From the NCBI GenBank assembly GCA_902788315.1, contig CADAJS010000003.1:1-64000 (forward strand): a stretch of DNA of 64,000 nt, read 5' to 3'. Source of the stretch: an uncultured Bacteroidales bacterium (GTDB taxonomy: Bacteria > Bacteroidota > Bacteroidia > Bacteroidales > Bacteroidaceae). The notes beneath the pieces were generated by a model. It saw only the letters and a program-made list of their open reading frames with translations. It did no database searches and was not told the DNA's origin. Of this stretch, positions 55,201-62,939 are shown one piece after another. Positions within the stretch are counted from its first letter, which is position 1. Each line of letters begins with the position of its first letter. Made by a program: the position numbers and the translations under genes.

Positions 55201-58200
55201 CTTGCTCGGCCTCGTCCATCAGGTCATACTCGTTCTCGCTGATCTGCTGCTCCGCCGTATATGAGGTGCTACCCGTTGTCCATTTAGTCTGTTCCTCCGC
55301 ATCGGCAGCAAGGGCAGCATACTCTGCAGCCGTCAGCTTCTGGCCCCTCTTGTAGGTTTTACCATTATAGGCATGGGTCTCCTTGCTCATATAATACTCG
55401 TAGGTATGGGTAGTCAAGGCCTTGTACTTCAACTCGTAGTAGGCACGCTGACGCTCGTTGAGCTTCTGGTAGTCCGCAATCGTAAGGTCATTGGACAGGT
55501 GGGTATAGTCGGTACCGTAGTTGGTGACGTTCAACTCGCGATAGCCATCCACGAAGGTGAGGTTACCGTCGCCATAGAGACCGCCGATGCCATCGTCGCC
55601 AATGGTGATGAGGTCCTTGTCGAAGATATCGATGACGGAAGCCGTGGCATTGCCATAGACGGTGTTGGTGTTGGCCGAGATCTGGTCGGAACCGGAGGAT
55701 ACGTTACCGCCAGCAAAGACGGCATTGTGAATGATGACACCCGTCGGGTCGAGCTTGGCCCAGTTGTCACTGGAGTTGGGATAGGTGTCCAGCACATCGA
55801 TGGGCACATATTCGCCCACCTCGTGGCCGTCGTATGCCTCGAGCACCTTGCAGTAAGGCTCCACCACGACCTTGCAGTCCTCGGTGAGTTCGTTCCCGGA
55901 GTTGAAATAATAGCCATTATCGTCGGTGGCTTTTGCGCCATCGTAGCTATATACGAAGCCCACGTTACCGCCGCCAAAGACATTGCCGAAGCCCAGGGCG
56001 ATGCCGTCATCGGTACCCACCTCGCCACCGCGGATGCGCACCTCGGTGGTGCCGAAGACAAAGCCCTTGGCCTTGAGGTCCATTTGGGAAACCTCGGTAC
56101 TTGTATAATATAAGGTACCGTCGCCACCCCAGTTGTCGAAGCCTCGGCCTCCGCCGAAGACATCGCGCAGCACATGGCCGCCATAGAGATATACGTGTGT
56201 CTCGCCCTTCTTATATATATAGGCATCGTGATTCACATACTGCGGAGTACCCGTCTTGAAGGCATCGGATACCGCACCGCGGCCCACGGGGCCGATCTCG
56301 CCGCCGCCATAGAGGCTGCCGCGCACCGTGCCGCCATACATGGTCACATTGGCCCGGTCGGTGTAGCTGTTGGCCACATATCCGCCTCCGAAGACATTAC
56401 CGCTGCGATCCAGCAGGTTGTCACCAGGAGCCACATCGTCAAGCATCTCGACATAGCTGGCCGGAACGGTCACCGTGTTGCCCTCGCCATTGGTGGTGGT
56501 GGAGGCTGCCTGATAGTTGTAACCTACATGGCCATTATAGACGATGATGTTGGAGGTGCCATATACGGAACCGCCCTCACCGGCGCCGTAGGCGTTACGC
56601 TGTACGGCAGGGTCTCCGTTGAGATAGGTGGGATTGGCGCTGAGGTTGCCGACAATCACATTGGCCTGTCCCAGCACGTCGGTGGTGGTAGCCGTCGTGG
56701 TCATGTCGTGGTAGCCCACATTGCCGCGCCATCCGCCGCCATAGACATTACGCACCGTGCCGCCACGGACGTAGGCATTGGTAGTGGCCACGAAATAGTT
56801 CGGATCGGTCTCGGTCACATTGGGCAGGAAGAAGTTGTACACGGGGCCACTCTCGCCGGCAGCATAGATATCATGAGCCACATGGCCGCCCAGCAACTCG
56901 ATGTTCGTGGTGCCGCATACCACGGCATCGGCACCAAACCCGCCACCGTAGCTGTAGCCGCCCACATAGCCGCCCTCGTTGATATAGACATTGGTGTTAT
57001 ACTTCTGCTTGATAATCCTTTCATCTGGATCTTCCTTGACGAGTCCGGCATCGATGTCGAGAGCCAGCGGGCTCCACTTAGCCAGGTCGTTGCCCAGGCC
57101 GTAGGCCTTCTCGCGCTCGTCCTCGCTATCAGTCGTAGGGTCATAGCCGCGACCCAGCACCAGAATCATGCTGGGATCTCCATTGCTGACGCGCTGCTGG
57201 TTCCATGCCAGGAGGGAAGCGCGGTTGAGCACCTTACCCTTGCAGCCGCCGCCATATACCTTATATAAATTAGAGCCGTCGTTGACATTCACCTCGGTAT
57301 ATTGTGCCCAGGTGTTCTCGCCAAGGCCACCGCCGTAGGCATAGCCTGTATAGTTATTTGCATCCACCGTGAGGCGGCTGTTGATGTTCACGCGGCTGAA
57401 GAGGGTGCGACGGGCATTGTTGTTACCGCCGAAGACACCCTGGATGGGGTTATCGGCTTTCCCGTTAGTGCCATCCTGGCGGTCCTCCAGCCAAGCCTTC
57501 GGGCTGTTATAGTTCACGTTGCTCTCATACACGTCGCAGGGCAGCACATTGTCCAGACCATAGGCACCGCCGAAGATGCTGCGGGCATAGATGGTGGACT
57601 CGGTGGGCACATTGACGATGGTGCGGCGTGTGATGCCCTCGTTGTAGCTGCCACCGAAGGCCGAGGTGATACGTCCACGCACCAGATCGACCACTGCAGC
57701 GGCCTCAATGCCGGACTCTCCTGCCTTGGTGTCCATGGGGTCATTGTCCTTGGCCTTCTGGGGATCCACACCCATGCCCAAGCCGCAGTTGGAGCCGGCG
57801 CCGAAGACTACCAGTGACTTGAACTCCTCACTCTCTTTCATCTTGCCATCGGTATCTGCCACCTGCGGGATGTCGATGAGGACATAGCTGCCGTTCTGCA
57901 TGGAGTCGCGATGAGCGCTGCGCACATAGAAATCGGCCTCGTCGGGATAGGACTTGTCGGCCTTCATGCCTGTATGACCCTGTCCGGCACCGAAGATGCG
58001 CGACACGCTCTGGGTGTTCGATGTCTCGAGCGGACGGAAATAGACGAAGGTGCTTCCCATGCGAGGCTTGGAGAAGCCCTCCTTGTTCTGGCCAAGGAAG
58101 TTAGTGTTGTTATCCTTGGTGGTATAGGTGTAGGCATTATAGAGGTCATTGGTATAGTCATAGTCGCCATAGCATCCGCCGAAGATGTTTCCGACGCGGC

Positions 58201-61200
58201 CCTGCAGGTACTCCACATAGGCCGAGGCAGTGAGCACGGCGGGCTTGGGATTGCTGCCTGCATCATACTGATATACGCGGTCGAGTGTCTCGGCCTTCAC
58301 ACGGGCTGAGAGGTCGCAGTCGGCCTTTGCCCGTGCCGCATTCTCGACATCGCCTGTGGCTGTCACCTCGTCGGCACGCAGCTCGCCCAGGATACGTCCA
58401 CCAAGGTCGTTGCCGCCATATACATGGTCGCGCACCCAGGGTACTCCCAGGTCGCTGTCGTCATTGCTGTTGCGGCCGATATAGGTCTCGGTGTGTCCCA
58501 AGATGTCGGCATTACAGGAGCCGGCAAAGGAGTTGAAGACACGTCCGTTGCCCAGGTTGACATGGGTGTTGCCGGCGATGGGGCCTTCGAATCCGCCGCC
58601 ATACATGAACTCGCACTCGGCAATCTCCCAGTTCTCTTCGCCACGGGGCACACCGGCCTTCTCGCTCACGTCACAGAGGTTGAGGTAGGTGCTGTAGGCG
58701 GGATCATACCAATAGACATAGCGTCCGAGGGCGTCCTTCTTTGGGGTGACGCCGTCGTCTTCCATGATCTTGCGGCCGACGGCTCCTTCCTCGCCGCCGC
58801 CGAAGATCTGGAAGGTGTAGCCCTTCTTCAGATTGACGGTGGTGCTGCCCCATATCTCGGCATCACGGCCGAAGCCGCCACCGAAGACGTTCAGCGCGTG
58901 ACCGAGCACCTCCATAGCCTGCTCGTCCCTGAGAACGCCAGAGTGGCGCGAGTGGATCTTGTAGCCTTCGTGTCCGTAGAGGATATCCTCAGAACCATCG
59001 ATGGGCGTGGCCTCGTCGAAAATCTCACTGATCTCGTGGATGGAGCCTTCGAGATTGATGACCACGTTACCGTTCACATGGCCGGAGTTGTAGCATCCGC
59101 CATAGATGTTACCGCCACGCAGACGACGGTTGAACTCGTCCAGGGCTGCATTGCTGGGATTGGTCGAATGAATCTCCAACTCGCCCGTCAATTCCGGCAC
59201 GTCCACATCCTTGTCCGTACGGATGTCATACGTGTTCCATTCCAGTTGGCGATAACCGGCAGCGTAGGGGTCGCCGGTAGCGCCGGTGGTGAGGACATAG
59301 CTCACCTGGCCATCGGTGCCCTGGGTGGTGTCTTCCGTGCCGTCACTGTGCGTATAAAGCACTTCATAATTGCTGTTTCTCTTGACCACCCAGCGCTTGG
59401 GCTGAATCTTCACGCCATTGAAGTTCAAGACGAGGCGGTCTTTCTTGTCGCCATTCTCGTCCTGGAAGGCGGTCTTGCCGTTGGCGGCTGTTTCCTGCTC
59501 TGCTGCCGAACCCAGGATGCCGCCCTCGTAGCGTACATTATATGCCGTGGCATCGACATTGGCATCCTTGCAGCCACCCACCAGCTTGTCGAAAATGATA
59601 ATCTTGGGGGTGAAGTCGAGCGTGTTGGTGCCCGAATAGATCATACTGCCACGGTTTCCGCCGCAATAGAAAGAGCCGAACTGGGTGGAATAGTCCACAT
59701 AGTCACTGGCGAACTTCACCTCGGGCTTGATGTTCATGGTGGCGCCCTCCATGTAGGCCTTGAACTGGGGAGAGCTGGAAGCGAAAGTCAGCGTGCTGAA
59801 GTCCTTGGTCTCGGCCTTGTCATTGATCACAGTTTCCTGATACATCTTCAGGATGTTCGTATCCACCATGTGGAGTCCGTTGTTACCCATGAACACCTGA
59901 TCGGACATCACGTAGGAACCGATCTGCAGGGTGGACTTGGCATCATTATTGCGGTCATGATGATGAAGCGAGGCACTGTTGCCGCCGCAATAGATGGAAC
60001 CGCCAATCTGCGTGGGGTGCTGTTCATCTTTACCCTTCACATACACCGTCACCGCCTCGGTGGTGGGACGATAGAGCGTCAAGGCCTCGGCAGAGGTCAA
60101 CTGTGCATCGGACGCGTCAGTGGGTGTCATGTTGAATCGGGCAAACTGATCATCGGCTTTGTAGTAGAAGTCGCCCCAGATAATGTCGTTTTTCAGTTCA
60201 GGGTTGTCGGTATAGGCATACGAGCCGTTGCCGCCGCCATAGATGTCGCCGCTGATGCTGGTGAAGACACCGACGGCCGAGCCACCCCATACCATACCCG
60301 AGATGTCATTGCCGCCATAGACATTCGTCACCTTGCCGCCCTTGACAAGCACACGTGCCGGTGCATTATCGGGGAAGCGATAGCCTGCCTCGGAGAGCGA
60401 ACCCACAGTTTCCTGATACTCGCCCTGGGCATTCATAGGATAGACGTCGGCCTTGCGGCAGCCGCCATACACATTGACCACCTCGATCTCCGACGTCTCG
60501 GCAATATCCAGCAGAAGGCCGTATGCATGCGTCATACGACCCTCGTTGCCGCCGCTGTAGAGGTTGTAGATGGAGCCTTTCTGCAGGTTCCAGGTGGGAC
60601 GTATCTTAGAGTCCTCCTTGTTGTTACCACCAAAGACGCGGATGAAGTGATAGTCGTTGGTGAAGGTGGAGATGTTGATGCCCATGGACAGGAGGCGGAG
60701 ATCAACCTTGTTGCTGGCCAGATTCGTCGTATTGAGGTTCTCCACTCTGGTATAGTCGGCAATGTTCAGGGTGCCAGTGGGCGTGGTTACCGCATGGGTT
60801 ATGTCTGTGCTTTGGTTGTTGATGCTGATGACAGCGTTTTCCTGCACCGTCACGGCATTACCGCCGGCATAGACATAGCCATAGGTGCCGCCGTTGATCT
60901 GCAGATAGGTCTTGCTAAGTTCGGGCTTGCTGCCCACCTGGCCCAGGTAGTTGGGATCGTTCTCATCGACCACCGTGGGGTCATCCGGCTCTTGGCGGAA
61001 GACATTGTATGTCTTGCTGTCACCGGCATCGTTCACCAGATTATAATAATAGTCACCGTTGCCGCCACCAAACATCTGGCCGATGTAGGTGTGCATGCCG
61101 GTGGCCTCCGGGGTGGTTTTGATATACGCCTGGAAGAGGTTGTTGACGACTGTGCTGGAGCCTGTGTTCACCTCAGGCGTGAAGCGCACCTTGTCGGTGC

Positions 61201-61693
61201 CGACATCGGTCTTGTCCAGACTGGCACCGATGGTACCGGAGATATCGTTGCCGCCATATACATAGTTCACGATAAGGTCGTGCACCTGGTTCTCGCCATC
61301 CACATTGACGTAGGTGGTCTTGCCCACATTGGCCTCGCAGGCGCCACCGAAGACACTGCCGCGGATGTTGCCACCCTGCAGGGTAACAGTGGTCTGGCCG
61401 GAGAGGTCGCCCTTATTGCCACCACCATATACATTTCCGCCCGTCACCACGCCTCCCGTAGTCGGTTCGCTGCCGAGGGTGACGCTCTTGATGGTCACGT
61501 TAGTATTGCCATCGACCTCGCCACGGTCGCCACCGCCATAGACATTGCCGCCGATGGTTATCTGCGGAGTGGCAGGGGTGGGGTCCTGGGCACTGGCTGA
61601 CAGCACACAGAAGGGAAGGGACATGAAAAGGAGTAGCAGCACGTGGGCGCTACGTCCGGTGGAATGTGTGTGGTGAGAATATATATGTCGCAT
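49280..61693 (-). CDS. Giant YGGG-repeat surface protein with T9SS-like tail, first of the cluster (4137 aa)
   Basis: A signal peptide (to about residue 36, ASA) is followed at once by repeat rungs such as GGNVYGGGDRGEVDGNTNV. Residues 40 to about 2060 (DNA 55500-61580) are dozens of VYGGGN/VFGGA rungs, probably a very long beta-solenoid. From about 2070 to 3060 (DNA 52500-55490) comes a different repeat family: a YxC turn, an exposed G, then QYNAL or EYAAL-type helices (for example ITADQYNALTAANKAYF and LTGAQYEALDEITKGRY). Later a GLUG-like stretch (GLDHSLFGTLCGNVYNLGV) appears. The last 75 residues (GRIIVTSAYDTDVRVTIV to GIYLVNDIKIAVK) match a T9SS type A sorting domain. It lies 17 nt after a fimbrillin-like lipoprotein gene. 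Surface adhesin is inferred. Confidence 0.9.
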   Translation of the reverse strand: MRHIYSHHTHSTGRSAHVLLLLFMSLPFCVLSASAQDPTPATPQITIGGNVYGGGDRGEVDGNTNVTIKSVTLGSEPTTGGVVTGGNVYGGGNKGDLSGQTTVTLQGGNIRGSVFGGACEANVGKTTYVNVDGENQVHDLIVNYVYGGNDISGTIGASLDKTDVGTDKVRFTPEVNTGSSTVVNNLFQAYIKTTPEATGMHTYIGQMFGGGNGDYYYNLVNDAGDSKTYNVFRQEPDDPTVVDENDPNYLGQVGSKPELSKTYLQINGGTYGYVYAGGNAVTVQENAVISINNQSTDITHAVTTPTGTLNIADYTRVENLNTTNLASNKVDLRLLSMGINISTFTNDYHFIRVFGGNNKEDSKIRPTWNLQKGSIYNLYSGGNEGRMTHAYGLLLDIAETSEIEVVNVYGGCRKADVYPMNAQGEYQETVGSLSEAGYRFPDNAPARVLVKGGKVTNVYGGNDISGMVWGGSAVGVFTSISGDIYGGGNGSYAYTDNPELKNDIIWGDFYYKADDQFARFNMTPTDASDAQLTSAEALTLYRPTTEAVTVYVKGKDEQHPTQIGGSIYCGGNSASLHHHDRNNDAKSTLQIGSYVMSDQVFMGNNGLHMVDTNILKMYQETVINDKAETKDFSTLTFASSSPQFKAYMEGATMNIKPEVKFASDYVDYSTQFGSFYCGGNRGSMIYSGTNTLDFTPKIIIFDKLVGGCKDANVDATAYNVRYEGGILGSAAEQETAANGKTAFQDENGDKKDRLVLNFNGVKIQPKRWVVKRNSNYEVLYTHSDGTEDTTQGTDGQVSYVLTTGATGDPYAAGYRQLEWNTYDIRTDKDVDVPELTGELEIHSTNPSNAALDEFNRRLRGGNIYGGCYNSGHVNGNVVINLEGSIHEISEIFDEATPIDGSEDILYGHEGYKIHSRHSGVLRDEQAMEVLGHALNVFGGGFGRDAEIWGSTTVNLKKGYTFQIFGGGEEGAVGRKIMEDDGVTPKKDALGRYVYWYDPAYSTYLNLCDVSEKAGVPRGEENWEIAECEFMYGGGFEGPIAGNTHVNLGNGRVFNSFAGSCNADILGHTETYIGRNSNDDSDLGVPWVRDHVYGGNDLGGRILGELRADEVTATGDVENAARAKADCDLSARVKAETLDRVYQYDAGSNPKPAVLTASAYVEYLQGRVGNIFGGCYGDYDYTNDLYNAYTYTTKDNNTNFLGQNKEGFSKPRMGSTFVYFRPLETSNTQSVSRIFGAGQGHTGMKADKSYPDEADFYVRSAHRDSMQNGSYVLIDIPQVADTDGKMKESEEFKSLVVFGAGSNCGLGMGVDPQKAKDNDPMDTKAGESGIEAAAVVDLVRGRITSAFGGSYNEGITRRTIVNVPTESTIYARSIFGGAYGLDNVLPCDVYESNVNYNSPKAWLEDRQDGTNGKADNPIQGVFGGNNNARRTLFSRVNINSRLTVDANNYTGYAYGGGLGENTWAQYTEVNVNDGSNLYKVYGGGCKGKVLNRASLLAWNQQRVSNGDPSMILVLGRGYDPTTDSEDEREKAYGLGNDLAKWSPLALDIDAGLVKEDPDERIIKQKYNTNVYINEGGYVGGYSYGGGFGADAVVCGTTNIELLGGHVAHDIYAAGESGPVYNFFLPNVTETDPNYFVATTNAYVRGGTVRNVYGGGWRGNVGYHDMTTTATTTDVLGQANVIVGNLSANPTYLNGDPAVQRNAYGAGEGGSVYGTSNIIVYNGHVGYNYQAASTTTNGEGNTVTVPASYVEMLDDVAPGDNLLDRSGNVFGGGYVANSYTDRANVTMYGGTVRGSLYGGGEIGPVGRGAVSDAFKTGTPQYVNHDAYIYKKGETHVYLYGGHVLRDVFGGGRGFDNWGGDGTLYYTSTEVSQMDLKAKGFVFGTTEVRIRGGEVGTDDGIALGFGNVFGGGNVGFVYSYDGAKATDDNGYYFNSGNELTEDCKVVVEPYCKVLEAYDGHEVGEYVPIDVLDTYPNSSDNWAKLDPTGVIIHNAVFAGGNVSSGSDQISANTNTVYGNATASVIDIFDKDLITIGDDGIGGLYGDGNLTFVDGYRELNVTNYGTDYTHLSNDLTIADYQKLNERQRAYYELKYKALTTHTYEYYMSKETHAYNGKTYKRGQKLTAAEYAALAADAEEQTKWTTGSTSYTAEQQISENEYDLMDEAEQANWEFRGFCTLYLGRMINTLQRADFCGVFGSRIVLRGARDRVPSEVDYTEYTINRVGELSLNQNTKLGSTHGNYFGIYNIVNYLGALTSDVDFHSTRVTNNDKLAADATANPKSYYDWKLADLKSRTRNDGNSANIVSLASGVWLEVLDESTETAGNKVYGPITGVVELDLVNVATGEGGGYVYAKNEHYETRTDNGPGQTTLSAANNSAISYKQFTYTGSQIAMETSGNFVNSKKRIIDDCYPTSGAYSGANAAPGHYWFIRGDFYVYDQYISAYTGSAQPYAKEVTIPLTIMAEADGKMQLKSIQPNLYAYWDDNSVLPKYKSTTEEGVIIVNNVSYHKNDPISYWTWSQLSAEEQEMFVADETYVCSHTATYGSKTYTEGEVYTSQPSDFGIYVCTQEYEVKEGDNVIRHQAGEVLTGAQYEALDEITKGRYAAVFNRSNIVTHEDGFVLTVDWNNPDVWNDYYHKVGAATTENPATVRSSAYAAGVVPNGYITSPSFQCTESGVYGQVEYGLGDIIDQPTYQSQTDLGTNAPTEGQAKFAVAYVAKENCSFTDNGTTYNYVKGACITADQYNALTAANKAYFDKGKLCTETYLKNNDEQYLYRQVIPEADYNALVAGDAAAANFFSDAYFCEEPGKWGGAYYAAGTNYAALKYTNLSKAERQKFTYNYDALDALVDSEYPAYEDNSYAKVYDGLDKDSSDPATLYAKRQSIDYTATYNGTTTKTLSKSVTVMRNGSPTTTNELQTGDVLTNTVYENDLVNEKAHYAPIVVQATDGSVPENVYVVTEEFEVGGKFYLKGNVISSDDYTKSIGSANQSKVQVIATSTLLNGETLTGNDARRYFYCTEDFTLASTIEGVTGQKGEIISETKYKSLKNEHADMDEHGNQFSCFAIDGMMPSEKSTLYTVREASIDDLSRDKIVTVIYWYEYRESDETGQSYETIREKHIVNIHIHFESGEPTIGPLLPPNTILPGDNLSLNQPTVSKGAFELLGGGWEIFTTEQEANTHQNGAEYVNYSTPLYWYQNEYWVAYYAKSYLGKTYSNPVQISVANYHDIDRVMSEKDNHLYVDHPSLDGVNRRYAKIYIDDEPATDVNKSKLDLLRDFYDLSLHNEKDQATGNAVKVPSGSFKDGTVMTDHTSLNERVRGGDKLDFILRGDVAPKAYATGWDPIGNDTQCFAGTLHGDGYTVSGLDHSLFGTLCGNVYNLGVTGTFTTAGVALKGDGYAENCWVMNTEGTEQAPTTMENGQNPIIGTPTRSDGTQIVNCYYPTSNNYTGTTERGTAVQRPLRAFYDGEVTYDLNGFYLRKRYNDHATGLTQPQTYSYWDSKTLTDGKMTKTDGKYVNGTNDYVEQRYGNIDFTFADGTIPTHDDARLDNTTEQYYPIWPDDYLFFGQTLTYGYDDEREHQSTPSHLTKGSDGRLLTTAANNRVYRAPAYYQSKVMNVAHFNPAAIFANKSKDGTRDAFPGLTAIDYTGYQDVTNGYQSERITTAPYAALAEGKGAFFPPLLDDDGLLSFQNAGVTRNLLVYTSPETGSSSSPRTDNVVAAYLAEPEFAAHYSLATADPTGNYHTVARSSVTVRGHRVAKDNGAWTYTSPLDHLLVDKQDFNAPISYIFAGNTSSGKRMWYQRDPDTFVSLTDGWDGVSLPFTSTLVSTQHKGELTHFYQGSTTGHEYWLRQFDKESNTTQKENNVYTANFSLLAPDGTDRQYTNTFLWDYYYSKFDGKDQNQDIYQRYKDGQDTYQRYYAAAHSFAQYPLAQKGTPYLVGFPGDTYYEFDLSGNFKAEHTASAITQLQKQVITFASEPAITIQVSDDELEAGMITNKDGYNFVPNYMSKAVDTSAGSYFLLNSDGNSYVEEASATAPVPFRPYFSLASGSHPVKGTRSIVFNNLNTDFGSDEEPDQGNAAGEGLLVSAKHGRIIVTSAYDTDVRVTIVTTGGAVVATYDLQPGLTETTQVAPGIYLVNDIKIAVK

Positions 61694-61710
61694 TGTTTCT
61701 GAAACTTCGG

Positions 61711-62886
61711 TTATTGCATAGTAAACGTGGGCGAGTCCAGATCAGGATCGGACAGGACGTATAGGTATGTGGGGTCCACCGTGATGGTGTACACGGATTG
61801 CTGGCCGCTGACCAGTGCCGGTGGGGTGAATGTATTCTGCGCCGTCTGGTTCTCGCGTATCAGGTTGCCCTTGCTGTCATAGACATCGTATGTGGTCTCG
61901 AGGATCAGACGCCGCACGCTGGACGAGGCAAAGAATGCCTGTACCTCTTTCGCCGTCGTAGTGAGCACCAGCGGGTCCGTCTCGTTGTCATACAGCATGG
62001 CCGGGGTGTCTGGCTGTCCATACGCCTGGGTAGTGAGCGTGATTTTGCGTCCCTCGCCGCCGTTGGCCACGGGGTTCAGGTTGTCTGCATCCGTGAATCC
62101 GATGTTCACCAAGGCACTGACGGTCTTCACCAAATCGGTGCCGTCGCCCGAGACCAGCGTCATGCGCTTCACCTTGATGGTGCGCAGCCTGCTATATCGA
62201 TCGTCGATCTTCAGTTTGAAGAGCAGGCGGCTATAGACATGGTCTACGAGGAGATAGGCATTCGTCACGTCGCCGACGATGTTGATATCAAACTTGCCCA
62301 GACGGTCAGTCATATCGACCTGAGCGTCCGAGATGCTGGGCAGGGGATCCGTGGTATTGGCTGGCGTATAGCCCTTCACGCCCACGATGACGCAGACGTC
62401 GTCGGTCGAGATGGCGCTGAGGCCGTCGATGATGAGCGAGGCACCATGTTTATACGAAAGTGTCTCGCCACTGGGCGGAGTCAGACTAGTATTGAGCGAT
62501 ATGCTGGCATTGTTGCCCACACGCTTCGGCATGAAGCCGTAGAAGTAATATTCGCCATCCTCGTCAATCTTGATGCGCGACGTCCAGCGAGGCAGTCCGG
62601 TGGTAGTGGAGGGAGAGAAGAGTCCCTGGACGGGTTCTGCGGCAGAATTGGTCGAAGCCAAGAATCCCAGTATCTGGACATCCGTGGGCAGCTGTGTCTG
62701 TTCGTAGGTTTCGAAGCCTTCGGGCAGGGTGCGGGTGACGGGAGCAAATTGCTGGGCACCCAAGGCCAGGCACAGCTCATGGTTGGGCTGCACGTCCTGC
62801 ACCGGTTCGTCGGAACAAGCCGCCATCATCGCGCCAAGCATCACGGCCAGCGCCATATCTTTCATTCTATGATACCTTCTCGTCAT
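61711..62886 (-). CDS. Fimbrillin-like lipoprotein
   Basis: This 391-residue protein has a lipoprotein signal (LGAMMAAC, C24) and then about 370 residues of beta-rich sequence. It resembles the fimbrillin / FimB-Mfa2 superfamily, with VTRTLPEGFETYEQTQL near the N-terminus, DVQILGFLAST, YYFYGFMPKR and YSRLLFKLKIDDRYSRLRTIKVKRM. Members are pilus subunits or anchors of type V pili. ATG 62886 is preferred; ATG 62865 would also leave an intact lipobox, while a TTG at 62904 is less likely. It lies 53 nt after one fimbrillin-like gene and 17 nt before the 4137-residue giant gene. Confidence 0.85.
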   Translation of the reverse strand: MTRRYHRMKDMALAVMLGAMMAACSDEPVQDVQPNHELCLALGAQQFAPVTRTLPEGFETYEQTQLPTDVQILGFLASTNSAAEPVQGLFSPSTTTGLPRWTSRIKIDEDGEYYFYGFMPKRVGNNASISLNTSLTPPSGETLSYKHGASLIIDGLSAISTDDVCVIVGVKGYTPANTTDPLPSISDAQVDMTDRLGKFDINIVGDVTNAYLLVDHVYSRLLFKLKIDDRYSRLRTIKVKRMTLVSGDGTDLVKTVSALVNIGFTDADNLNPVANGGEGRKITLTTQAYGQPDTPAMLYDNETDPLVLTTTAKEVQAFFASSSVRRLILETTYDVYDSKGNLIRENQTAQNTFTPPALVSGQQSVYTITVDPTYLYVLSDPDLDSPTFTMQ

Positions 62887-62939
62887 CAGACTTTCCACTC
62901 TCAACTATAAACTATAATCTTTAATCTATAAAACCTCAA

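Noticed and set aside
58424..61600. A 1058-codon open frame on the plus strand opposite the 4137-residue gene
   Set aside because: It mirrors the repeat-rich coding strand, has no signal or family motif, and GC-rich repeat coding regions often leave the opposite frame open.
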